From the NCBI GenBank assembly GCA_937923515.1, contig CALDUF010000064.1, positions 1 to 64,000 of the forward strand: a stretch of DNA of 64,000 bases, given 5' to 3'. Numbering within the stretch: the first letter of the stretch is position 1; every line of letters starts with the position of its first letter. This DNA is from an uncultured Flavobacteriaceae bacterium. Its GTDB lineage: Bacteria > Bacteroidota > Bacteroidia > Flavobacteriales > Flavobacteriaceae. The notes under the pieces were generated by a model. The model made no database searches, was not told the origin of the DNA, and saw only the letters and a list, made by a program, of their open reading frames with translations. This document shows positions 29,244-38,233 of the stretch, one piece after another. The position numbers and the translations under genes are program-made.

Positions 29244-31325
29244 TTAAATAATTTTCAAATCGTGACATGCTGAAATATATTGTGCAGCAGACCATGCTTG
29301 GTAGGCTTTACCCATGGGTTTCCCAGTGGTTCCATGCGCCCATTCATTAAATTCCCATGCGTCATTAATACCTTCTTTGTTTATTAAGGCTAGTTTATAT
29401 AACTCAGCAATGGCTATATCTTTTAATCCTAGTTTGTTAACAAATTTTACCCAAAACCCTCCTACAAATGGCCAAATACCACCGTTGTGATAATGATTTG
29501 GAAGATTTAATAAGTTTACTGTATAATAAGGTCTCCAATCTGGGTCTCCTGGGCTTACAACTGGATACACGTTTGCTACAGGAAAAGGATCGTTAACCCC
29601 TACACCCAACATAAATTTAAAAGTTTGATGCGCTTTTTCAGAATCTATCGTACCGTGTAAAAAGGCTAAAATATTGCCTAATGTATCACAACGCCAACTA
29701 AAGTCGAAAGGGGTGGTTTGCGCAATAAGATAAGAGGTATCTCCTAAGGTGAATTGTTTTTCTGCAAAGGATACCGATTGAAATAATTTTTGTTGGGTTG
29801 ACGGCCAAAAGTTTTGCAAAATTTCTTTTTTAATCACTTGAGACCAACGAATATACTCACCAGCTTGCTCGTGATCTCCCAACATTTCCAAAAGCCTACC
29901 AAAACAAACATTAGATCGGTACCACAAAATTTCGTCATAAAGTATGTTGTAGCTCCTACCAAATAAGTCTGTCCAATCTCCAGCTTCAGGAATTTCTAAA
30001 AGCGCATCATTATTACTATCGTGGGCTCCTAACCAGCGCATGGTTTCCTTTATATCTGATATATACTTGCGTAAAAACTCTATGTCTTTAGTTACATTTA
30101 CATATTCATAAAAGGCTATTACAACCCAAATACCACTATCTATGGAACAAATACCGCCAACGCCCGAATAATCTGGAACATTATCTTTTATTCTAACGTT
30201 TGATGGAATTTGTCCGTTTCTGGAAATATGCTCAAATAATGTTACTAAAGTTTGTCTTGCACATTTGTGAATTTCTTTATCTTGTTTAATTAAAGGTAAG
30301 GCGCCTATTACAGTAATAGCACCATCTCTGGCCCATACGCTATAATAATTTTCGTCTGTACCGTGGGCAACATTATCTTTAATAGAACATGCAGAAAAGC
30401 CAAGTGGTGTAATATTTTTTTTAAGTGCTTCAATTGCTTTTGCGTAGCCTTCTTTTATTAGAGCCATCTTTTCGTCTTCATCCTCTTCGGCAATATGGTC
30501 TAGTTCCTGCTTAATGAAAAAATCCTTTGTATGGTCGTTATTAGCACTTACTTCGGCCTCTTTTGGCAACACTTCATAATATATCAACCCTTCTATTACA
30601 CCATCGCCCTTTTCATTTTCAGTATGGTATACTTGTTTATGTTTTGTGTATTGGTACAGCTCTTCGTGTGCATTTGCTACAACAATACCTTTTATGTGTT
30701 TTATATCGAACATTGCAGAATCGTTACCGCTATCTCCTGCGACTAAAACAGCTTCGGGTTTAATACTTAATTTCTTGAGAAGCCACTGTAAAGCATTAGC
30801 CTTATTTGCGAATTTGGGTAGAATATCTAAAAACTTATTTCCTGAATAAACTACATTAATATGCATATTAGCATCAGTAAAATCTTGCTCTACGCTTGCT
30901 ACCAACTCTGGCGTAGCGTCATGAAAAAAATAGCTTCTTTTATATGCATGCTGAAATTTTGAAGGTTGTTCACTAATAGGATGGTTTATATTTTGAATTA
31001 CGTTTTCAACTTGTTCTAAATCCCATCCATCATCAAGTACATCATTAAATTCCTTAATGACGTTTTTTTCATTATAATTATAAATATGAGTACCAACTCC
31101 CGAAATTATAAAATCGGGTTCTGGAAGAATTTTTTTGTCAATTAAATTAAGAACATCGTCAATTAGGCGTCCTGTATTATAAGTAAGTAAAACATCATTT
31201 GGTTTATAATTTTCCCAAACTGTTTTAAAATTACTTTTATAGGTATGAAAATCTATTAATGTATTATCAATATCGAAAGAAAGAAGTTTTATATCTGGGT
31301 AATTTTTGTCTTCTGTTTGACTCAT
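29244..31325 (-). CDS. Bifunctional: sucrose-phosphatase-like HAD domain fused to 6-hairpin glycosidase (GH100 / amylo-glucosidase-like)
   Basis: N-term LLSFDIDNTLID, LLTYNTGR, PDFIISGVGTHIY, VLVAGDSGNDSAMF; C-term ICSIDSGIWVVIAFYEY, EAGDWTDLFGR, YHNGGIWPFVGGFW. Confidence 0.85.
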   Translation of the reverse strand: MSQTEDKNYPDIKLLSFDIDNTLIDFHTYKSNFKTVWENYKPNDVLLTYNTGRLIDDVLNLIDKKILPEPDFIISGVGTHIYNYNEKNVIKEFNDVLDDGWDLEQVENVIQNINHPISEQPSKFQHAYKRSYFFHDATPELVASVEQDFTDANMHINVVYSGNKFLDILPKFANKANALQWLLKKLSIKPEAVLVAGDSGNDSAMFDIKHIKGIVVANAHEELYQYTKHKQVYHTENEKGDGVIEGLIYYEVLPKEAEVSANNDHTKDFFIKQELDHIAEEDEDEKMALIKEGYAKAIEALKKNITPLGFSACSIKDNVAHGTDENYYSVWARDGAITVIGALPLIKQDKEIHKCARQTLVTLFEHISRNGQIPSNVRIKDNVPDYSGVGGICSIDSGIWVVIAFYEYVNVTKDIEFLRKYISDIKETMRWLGAHDSNNDALLEIPEAGDWTDLFGRSYNILYDEILWYRSNVCFGRLLEMLGDHEQAGEYIRWSQVIKKEILQNFWPSTQQKLFQSVSFAEKQFTLGDTSYLIAQTTPFDFSWRCDTLGNILAFLHGTIDSEKAHQTFKFMLGVGVNDPFPVANVYPVVSPGDPDWRPYYTVNLLNLPNHYHNGGIWPFVGGFWVKFVNKLGLKDIAIAELYKLALINKEGINDAWEFNEWAHGTTGKPMGKAYQAWSAAQYISACHDLKII

Positions 31326-31522
31326 AAAAAGTTATAAAATTTAAATTTTTAACGGTTTTTGGATAAAATACAGCTAAAAACGACTAAAAACAAGCTAAAA
31401 CTGGCAAACTTTAGAAGATTTTGCAATGTTATAATTTAGAGTTAGCTCACTAAGAATGTGCAAACTTTAGCCATACAATTTTAACGATTATACAAAATTG
31501 AAATTAACTCATATAAATAAAA

Positions 31523-31556
31523 AAAGTGCCAGTTTGAATTTTCAAACTGGCACTTT
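31523..31556 (-). terminator. Strong terminator hairpin downstream of AAA+ gene
   Basis: Perfect 16-bp arms aaagtgccagtttgaa-tt-ttcaaactggcacttt. Confidence 0.85.
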
Positions 31557-31582
31557 ACGCACAAAATTATACAGTGTTATTA

Positions 31583-33049
31583 TTAAATACCGCTTATAAA
31601 ACTACCATAGGGATCTTTAAATTGTATCCCTTCTGAAAAACGATGCTTACTTAGTTGCTTGTATTCTGCAAGCGCCCAAAGCACAAACTCTTTAACAAAA
31701 TAACTGTCTTCTTTTTGAAGTTTTGGTTGGTATTCTCCCAACAAATCATCAAGCGGTGAAACAGCATCTAGCATGTTTTTATACTCTTTATCTCTTAAAT
31801 CATCTAAGAGCTCAAAACCATCTTTTTGATTAAAAAACCAAGAAATTATGTCATCATAAGGTGTTTCTGCATCTTGTTTTTTAAGCTTTTCAATTTTAGG
31901 AAAAAACTCATCAAACAATGTTTTAACAGCTTCTCCTATTAAATTGTAAGCTACTACCGCAGCACCTTCTTGCTCGCCTTCGTAAACCAGTTCTACTTTA
32001 CCAGTAATGGCTGGAATTATACCAATAAAATCTGTTAAGCGCAATGCTGTTGAAGCATCGCCTGAAACTAAAGCGCGCCTTTCGGCAGTACTCAATAAAT
32101 TTTCGAATGCAGTGATACTTAATCGGGCACTAACGCCTGATTTCGCATCGATATATTCGCTTTCTCGTGCTTCAAAAACAATTTGCTCTAAAAGATCTTT
32201 TGCCAAATCTGGCACGTATACATGTTCTTTTTGTCCTTCAAGCAAGTTAGCTTCTTGCTCAGTTATTAAACGTGCTGTTTCAATATCTTCTGGATAGTGC
32301 GTTAAAATTTGCGAGCCAATTCTATCCTTTAAAGGCGTAACAATACTACCTCTATTAGTGTAATCTTCTGGGTTTGCCGTAAATAGAAATTGTATATCTA
32401 ATGGTAAGCGCACTTTAAATCCTCTAATTTGAATATCTCCTTCTTGTAAAATATTAAATAATGCCACCTGAATTCTAGCTTGTAAATCGGGCAACTCATT
32501 GATTACAAAAATACAACGGTTTGCTCTTGGTATCATGCCGTAGTGAATTACACGATCATCAGCATAACTTAGCTTCAAATTTGCTGCTTTTATAGGATCT
32601 ACATCTCCAATAATATCTGCAACAGTTACATCTGGCGTTGCTAATTTTTCAGCAAAACGGGCACTTCTGTGCAACCAAGCTATTGGTGTATCATCACCTT
32701 TTTCATTTATCAGTTCTGTAGCAAACCTTGATATTGGGTTTAAAGGATCATCATTAACATCAGAACCTTCAACAACGGGAATATATTCGTCTAATAAGTT
32801 CAACATTAATCGTGCTAAACGTGTTTTTGCTTGTCCGCGTAGCCCAAGTAAATTTATATTATGTCGTGATAAAATAGCACGTTCTAACTCTGGAATCACA
32901 GTGTTTTCATAACCATGAACACCTTGAAAGGTAGTCTCCTTATTTTTTATCTTTTGAATAAGGTTATCCCTTAATTCATCTTTAATAGATTTGGTTTGAT
33001 ATCCTGCGGCTTTTAATGCGCCTAATGTTTTTATCTGTTCTATTTTCAT
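31583..33049 (-). CDS. MoxR/magnesium-chelatase-subunit-I-like AAA+ ATPase
   Basis: NINLLGLRGQAKTRLARL Walker A, CIFVINELPDL Walker B region, VALFNILQEGDIQIRGFKVRLPLDIQFLFTANPED. Confidence 0.88.
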   Translation of the reverse strand: MKIEQIKTLGALKAAGYQTKSIKDELRDNLIQKIKNKETTFQGVHGYENTVIPELERAILSRHNINLLGLRGQAKTRLARLMLNLLDEYIPVVEGSDVNDDPLNPISRFATELINEKGDDTPIAWLHRSARFAEKLATPDVTVADIIGDVDPIKAANLKLSYADDRVIHYGMIPRANRCIFVINELPDLQARIQVALFNILQEGDIQIRGFKVRLPLDIQFLFTANPEDYTNRGSIVTPLKDRIGSQILTHYPEDIETARLITEQEANLLEGQKEHVYVPDLAKDLLEQIVFEARESEYIDAKSGVSARLSITAFENLLSTAERRALVSGDASTALRLTDFIGIIPAITGKVELVYEGEQEGAAVVAYNLIGEAVKTLFDEFFPKIEKLKKQDAETPYDDIISWFFNQKDGFELLDDLRDKEYKNMLDAVSPLDDLLGEYQPKLQKEDSYFVKEFVLWALAEYKQLSKHRFSEGIQFKDPYGSFISGI

Positions 33050-33146
33050 GTAATTAATTAGATTTTTACTATTGGCATATACCGCTAGTATTTACTAAAA
33101 ATTTTCTTTTTTTATTATTTAAAGCGAAAGGCCTATAGCCGACTTA

Positions 33147-34277
33147 TTACCCTCTAATTCTCTTTTTTCTATTGGTTTCGTAATCTTCAAAAATCATTTC
33201 ACCTAAACCTTTAAGGCCTGTGTAAAAGGCTTTTCCTTGGTTGGCATATGTAAACTCTCGTACAAACTGCATTAAATAGCTATCTTTTGCAATCATAAAA
33301 GTAGTTATTGGTATATGCAACCGTCTGGCTTGTTGCGCCATCATATAACACTTATTTATAATATGCGTATCTAGCCCGTTGCTGTTTTTATAATATTGCC
33401 CATCGGGTAACCGTAAACAACTGGGTTTACCATCGGTTATCATAAAAATTTGCTTGTTGGTATTTCGTTTTCGCCTTAGTAAATCCATAGCCAACTCTAA
33501 TCCTGCTACGGTATTGGTGTGGTATGGCCCCACTTTTAAATACGGCAAGTCTTTAATTTCAATTCGCCACGCATCATTACCAAAAACAATAATATCAAGA
33601 GTGTCTTTAGGATATCTAGTGGTAATTAATTCAGCAAGTGCCATAGCTACACGTTTGGCTGGGGTGATACGATCTTCACCATACAATATCATACTGTGAC
33701 TAATATCTATCATTAGCACTGTACTCATTTGAGATTTATGTAGTGTTTCTTCAACTACCAAATCGTCTTCAGAAAGTGTAAAATCTGAAATACCATGATT
33801 TATCTGCGCATTTTTTAAACTTTCAGTCATCGAAACTTTATCTAAAGCATCCCCAAATTGATACCCTCTAAAATCGCCAGTATGTTCATCGCCAATACCT
33901 GGGCTTTTGCTTTTGTGATTGCCTTGACCACTGCGTTTAATCTTTCCAAAAATTTGATCTAAAGCTTGCTGCCTAATAGCACGTTCTGTTTTTGCTGTAA
34001 TAGCTAATGATGTGCCATCGCCATCGGGATCTATTTCTTCACGCAAATAGCCTTTCTTTTTTAAATCTTCAATAAAATCATCTATGGTATACTCTGGCGT
34101 TGTGAGTTTATATTCTTTATCTAACTCGCGCAACCAGCTAATGGCTTCGTCAAAATCGCCAGAAGTGTGTGTTATTAATTCTTTAAAAACCTCAAAAAGT
34201 GTATCAAAAGGCGATTTATAAGGTGCTTCATAAGTTTTAAATACAAAGCCTTTTCTAAAATTTTTGTTCTCTTTCAT
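33147..34277 (-). CDS. VWA domain protein (paired with AAA+ ATPase)
   Basis: STVLMIDISHSMILYGEDR MIDAS DxSxS, IFMITDGKPSCLR. Confidence 0.9.
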   Translation of the reverse strand: MKENKNFRKGFVFKTYEAPYKSPFDTLFEVFKELITHTSGDFDEAISWLRELDKEYKLTTPEYTIDDFIEDLKKKGYLREEIDPDGDGTSLAITAKTERAIRQQALDQIFGKIKRSGQGNHKSKSPGIGDEHTGDFRGYQFGDALDKVSMTESLKNAQINHGISDFTLSEDDLVVEETLHKSQMSTVLMIDISHSMILYGEDRITPAKRVAMALAELITTRYPKDTLDIIVFGNDAWRIEIKDLPYLKVGPYHTNTVAGLELAMDLLRRKRNTNKQIFMITDGKPSCLRLPDGQYYKNSNGLDTHIINKCYMMAQQARRLHIPITTFMIAKDSYLMQFVREFTYANQGKAFYTGLKGLGEMIFEDYETNRKKRIRG

Positions 34278-34431
34278 TGCAGTATAAAAATACTGCTTTT
34301 CTAGATTTCAAACGCTAATATTAACATCGATTTAAGCTAACAGCCTAAATAAAAGTTAACAACCGATTGATACTTCGTACATGCAATTTATTTTAACAAG
34401 CTGTAAAACAACTTGATAACATTGACATCAC

Positions 34432-34460
34432 GGTATCCATAAAATATATTTATGGATACC
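34432..34460. promoter_or_regulatory. 29-bp palindrome (12-bp perfect arms), candidate TetR operator
   Basis: ggtatccataaa-atata-tttatggatacc in the divergent 34277/34534 intergenic region. Confidence 0.7.
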
Positions 34461-34507
34461 ATATATAAAAACAATAGTATGGTGTTCAAAATTAATAGTA
34501 ATGCTAT

Positions 34508-34515
34508 TATATTTG
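34508..34515 (+). promoter_or_regulatory. -7 box TATATTTG upstream of TetR operon
   Basis: Matches TANNTTTG; 18 bp before ATG 34534. Confidence 0.5.
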
Positions 34516-34533
34516 CGTTCAAATTAATCAATC

Positions 34534-35205
34534 ATGGATTCATTACTTTCAAATTTAAAGATAGCTGTACCAGAAAAAATTTACGTTAAAGACCCCGAAT
34601 CTTCAGATTTAGGAAAGCGAATTGTACAGCACAGTATCATCTTAATTGACAATATGGGCTTTGATAGTTTTACTTTTAAAAAACTAGGACATAAAATAGG
34701 CTCTAACGAAAGTTCTATATATCGTTATTTTGAAAGTAAACATAAACTACTATTGTATTTATCTTCATGGTATTGGGCTTGGATAGAATACCAGCTGGTT
34801 ATTGAAACCCACAATCTAAACCCTTTAGACAAACTACAAAAAGCTATTGAAGTTGTATCTAGGACTACTAAGGAAGACTCTAATTTTTCGCATATTAATG
34901 AGGTAGTACTCAATCGAATTATTGTAAATGAAAATTCAAAATCATTTTTAACAAAAGAAGTAGATCAAGAAAACAAACAAGGCTATTTTGTAATTTACAA
35001 GCGTATTGTGCATAGACTGCGTGATATGATAATAGCATCAAACCCAAATTATAAATATCCGTCTAGTTTAGCCAGTACAATTATAGAAGGGAGTTTACAC
35101 CAGCATTTTTTAAAACAACATTTCACATCTATTACAGATTGTGATTCTGACATTACACCTACTCAATTTTACAAAAACTTAGCGCTAAACACATTACAAT
35201 CTTAA
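34534..35205 (+). CDS. TetR/AcrR family transcriptional regulator
   Basis: N-terminal HTH GFDSFTFKKLGHKIGSNESSIYRYFESKHKLLLYL. Confidence 0.88.
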   Translation: MDSLLSNLKIAVPEKIYVKDPESSDLGKRIVQHSIILIDNMGFDSFTFKKLGHKIGSNESSIYRYFESKHKLLLYLSSWYWAWIEYQLVIETHNLNPLDKLQKAIEVVSRTTKEDSNFSHINEVVLNRIIVNENSKSFLTKEVDQENKQGYFVIYKRIVHRLRDMIIASNPNYKYPSSLASTIIEGSLHQHFLKQHFTSITDCDSDITPTQFYKNLALNTLQS

Positions 35206-35207
35206 TT

Positions 35208-36875
35208 ATGGAACAACCAAATATGACACCCTGGCAACGCTTAATAGGCTTGTTTCAATTAGAAAAAAGAGACATTCTTCAAATATTTTACTATGCCATT
35301 TTTGCAGGTATTGTTGCACTTTCTTTACCCTTAGGTATACAAGCTATCATAAATTTAATTCAAGGTGCACAAATATCTACATCGTGGATAGTTTTAGTAG
35401 TTATAGTTACACTAGGTGTTGCATTTTCTGGAGCGCTACAATTGATGCAACTACGTATTATTGAAACTATACAGCAACGTATTTTTACAAGGTCGTCTTT
35501 TGAATTAGCATACCGGTTTCCTAAAATAAAAATGGCTGAATTGCGTAACTATTATCCACCGGAATTAGCGAATCGTTTTTTTGATACGTTAACAATTCAA
35601 AAGAGTTTATCTAAAATTTTAATAGATGTACCAACAGCGGTGCTACAAATTGTATTTGCTCTAATACTACTATCGTTCTACCACCCGTTTTTTATCATTT
35701 TTGGATTACTTCTTTTGCTTTTAATATTTGTGGTTTTCAAGTTTACTGCAAAAAAAGGTTTAGAAACCAGTTTGTACGAATCTAAAAATAAATATAAGGT
35801 AGCGCACTGGATTCAAGAAATTGCACGCTCTGTAATTAGCTTTAAACTTTCAGGAAGTACTAGTCTTGGTATCAATAAAAACGATGAATTAGTAAGCGGG
35901 TATTTAAAAGCAAGAGAAAGCCACTTTAGAATTTTGATGATTCAATTTATACAAATGATAAGTTTCAAAGTTATAGTAACCGCAAGCTTATTATTAATTG
36001 GTGGTGCTTTAGTTTTAAATCAAGAAATGAATATTGGACAATTTGTGGCTGCAGAAATCATTATTTTATTAGTAATTGCTTCAGTTGAAAAATTAATACT
36101 TGGTTTAGAATCGTTTTATGACACTTTAACATCATTAGAAAAAATTGGACAAATAGTTGATAAAGATCTAGAAAGTCAATCTGGAGAAACGCCACAATTC
36201 AGTAAAGGGATTTCTATTGAGTTGGAAAATGTATCTTACGGTGTTGAAAATAGAGAAAAACACATTTTAAAAGATATTTCACTCAAAATAAATTCTAAGA
36301 GTAGAATTTTAATAACTGGTGAGAGTGGTTCAGGAAAATCTACTTTACTACGCTTAATTTCTGGAGTAATTGAGGCTACCTCTGGTCATGTTTATGTAAA
36401 TGATATGTCTATAAATAGTTTGCATTTAAACTTTTACCGATCGCAGTTAGGGTTATCCCTGTCGGACGAAAACCCTTTTGAAGGCTCCATTAGAGACAAC
36501 CTTACCTTTAGCAACCCTAATATTACAGATGATAATATTTATGAAGTTCTTGACATTGTAGGTTTAAAGCATTTTATAAAAGAACAACCCGAAGGTTTAA
36601 ATACACTACTAGACCCAGATGGTAGGCAAATGTCTTACACCTTATCTAAAAAAATTGTTTTGGCACGTGCCATTTTAAAAGCACCAAAGATACTTATTCT
36701 TGAAGATGCTCTAGACCGTTTTAATAGACTAGAAACAAAAGCCATTGTAGACTATTTATCGCATCCTGATAGGCCGTGGGCGCTTGTAGTAGTTAGCTTT
36801 AGCTCGGTTTGGAAAGATAAATGCAGTGAAATTATAACCTTAGAAAAGGGTAAAATTAAATCAAAAAGTAACTAA
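35208..36875 (+). CDS. ABC exporter (TMD-NBD fusion) with degenerate nucleotide-binding domain
   Basis: Six-helix TMD; Walker A GESGSGKST intact; signature MSYTL, ILILEDAL, VVSFSS are non-consensus. Confidence 0.85.
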   Translation: MEQPNMTPWQRLIGLFQLEKRDILQIFYYAIFAGIVALSLPLGIQAIINLIQGAQISTSWIVLVVIVTLGVAFSGALQLMQLRIIETIQQRIFTRSSFELAYRFPKIKMAELRNYYPPELANRFFDTLTIQKSLSKILIDVPTAVLQIVFALILLSFYHPFFIIFGLLLLLLIFVVFKFTAKKGLETSLYESKNKYKVAHWIQEIARSVISFKLSGSTSLGINKNDELVSGYLKARESHFRILMIQFIQMISFKVIVTASLLLIGGALVLNQEMNIGQFVAAEIIILLVIASVEKLILGLESFYDTLTSLEKIGQIVDKDLESQSGETPQFSKGISIELENVSYGVENREKHILKDISLKINSKSRILITGESGSGKSTLLRLISGVIEATSGHVYVNDMSINSLHLNFYRSQLGLSLSDENPFEGSIRDNLTFSNPNITDDNIYEVLDIVGLKHFIKEQPEGLNTLLDPDGRQMSYTLSKKIVLARAILKAPKILILEDALDRFNRLETKAIVDYLSHPDRPWALVVVSFSSVWKDKCSEIITLEKGKIKSKSN

Positions 36876-36878
36876 GCT

Positions 36879-38231
36879 ATGCTCAATATAACCCACAATA
36901 AATTGAATAAAACAATAGACTTAGCAAAATTTAAGTCTGGAGAAAAAATCATGAATTTAAAGTATTACAAATACTTTAACCGATTTTTATTAGCTGCGGC
37001 AATTATCCTTTTAATTGTACTGTTCTTACCATGGACGCAAAATATCACTGGTCAAGGTCTAGTTACCACATTAAAGCCAGATCAACGGCCGCAAACCATT
37101 CAATCTCAAATACCAGGTCGTATAGAACAATGGTTTGTACAAGAAGGCGATTACGTAGTAAAAGGAGATACTATTTTAAGAATTTCTGAAGTAAAAAGTG
37201 AGTATTTTGATGATAGATTAGTGGAGAGAACTAACAATCAAATTAAAGCAAAATCATCTTCAGTTGTTGCTTACGAGGGTAAAGTAAGTGCTTTGAACAG
37301 ACAAATTTCAGCTTTAAGAAATGAGCAAAATTTAAAAATTGAACAAACCAGAAACAAACTATTACAATCAAAATTAAAAGTAAAAAGTGATAGCATAGAC
37401 TTAGAAGCTGCAAAAACCAATTTAAAGATTGCCGAAACCCAGTTTAATCGAATTCAAACCCTGCAGCTTGAAGGTCTAAAAGCGGTTAAGGATGTTGAGG
37501 AAAAACGCTTAAAACTTCAAGAAACACAAGCCAAATACATTTCACAAGAAAATAAACTTTTAGCTAGTAAAAACGATGTCATAAATGCCAAACTAGAATT
37601 GGCAAGAACCAATGCTGCTTTTGCTGATAAAATATCTAAAGCGCAAAGCGATATGTTTACAGCACAATCAAGCGGGTATGATACCCAAGCACAAGTATTA
37701 AAACTAGAAAATGCATCAACAAATTACCTACGTCGTAGCAATTTACTTTACGTAACTGCACCGCAAAATGGCTATATTAATAAGGTGTTAAAGGGTGGTA
37801 TTGGTGTAACTTTTAAGGAAGGATCTGAATTGGTTGGCATTATGCCAGCGCAAATAGATTTGGCAGTAGAAACTTTTGTGAGACCAATAGATTTACCGCT
37901 TTTGCATATAGGCGAAAAAGTACGTGTACAGTTTGATGGATGGCCCGCTATAGTTTTTAGCGGATGGCCCAATGTATCCTACGGTACGTATGGCGCTAAG
38001 GTAGTTGCGATTGAACGCTTTATTAGCGAAAACGGCAAATACCGCGTATTACTAGCACCAGACGAAACAGACCATAATTGGCCCGAGGCTATACGTGCGG
38101 GTTCTGGAGCAAGAACCATTGCACTATTAGAAGATGTACCAATTTGGTTTGAATTATGGCGACAAATTAACAGTTTCCCACCTAACTATTACCAACCTGA
38201 AGGCGGAAAATCAAGCTCTAAAAAAGGTTAA
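36879..38231 (+). CDS. HlyD-family membrane fusion/periplasmic adaptor protein
   Basis: Single TM, biotinyl-lipoyl-like PGRIEQWFVQEGDYVVKGDTILRI, coiled coil, VTAPQNGYINKVL. Confidence 0.9.
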   Translation: MLNITHNKLNKTIDLAKFKSGEKIMNLKYYKYFNRFLLAAAIILLIVLFLPWTQNITGQGLVTTLKPDQRPQTIQSQIPGRIEQWFVQEGDYVVKGDTILRISEVKSEYFDDRLVERTNNQIKAKSSSVVAYEGKVSALNRQISALRNEQNLKIEQTRNKLLQSKLKVKSDSIDLEAAKTNLKIAETQFNRIQTLQLEGLKAVKDVEEKRLKLQETQAKYISQENKLLASKNDVINAKLELARTNAAFADKISKAQSDMFTAQSSGYDTQAQVLKLENASTNYLRRSNLLYVTAPQNGYINKVLKGGIGVTFKEGSELVGIMPAQIDLAVETFVRPIDLPLLHIGEKVRVQFDGWPAIVFSGWPNVSYGTYGAKVVAIERFISENGKYRVLLAPDETDHNWPEAIRAGSGARTIALLEDVPIWFELWRQINSFPPNYYQPEGGKSSSKKG

Positions 38232-38233
38232 AA

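Noticed and set aside
31523-31556. Perfect inverted repeat as an operator or mobile element end
   Set aside because: Two-base loop, flanking A/T-runs and position just after the AAA+ stop codon identify it as a terminator.
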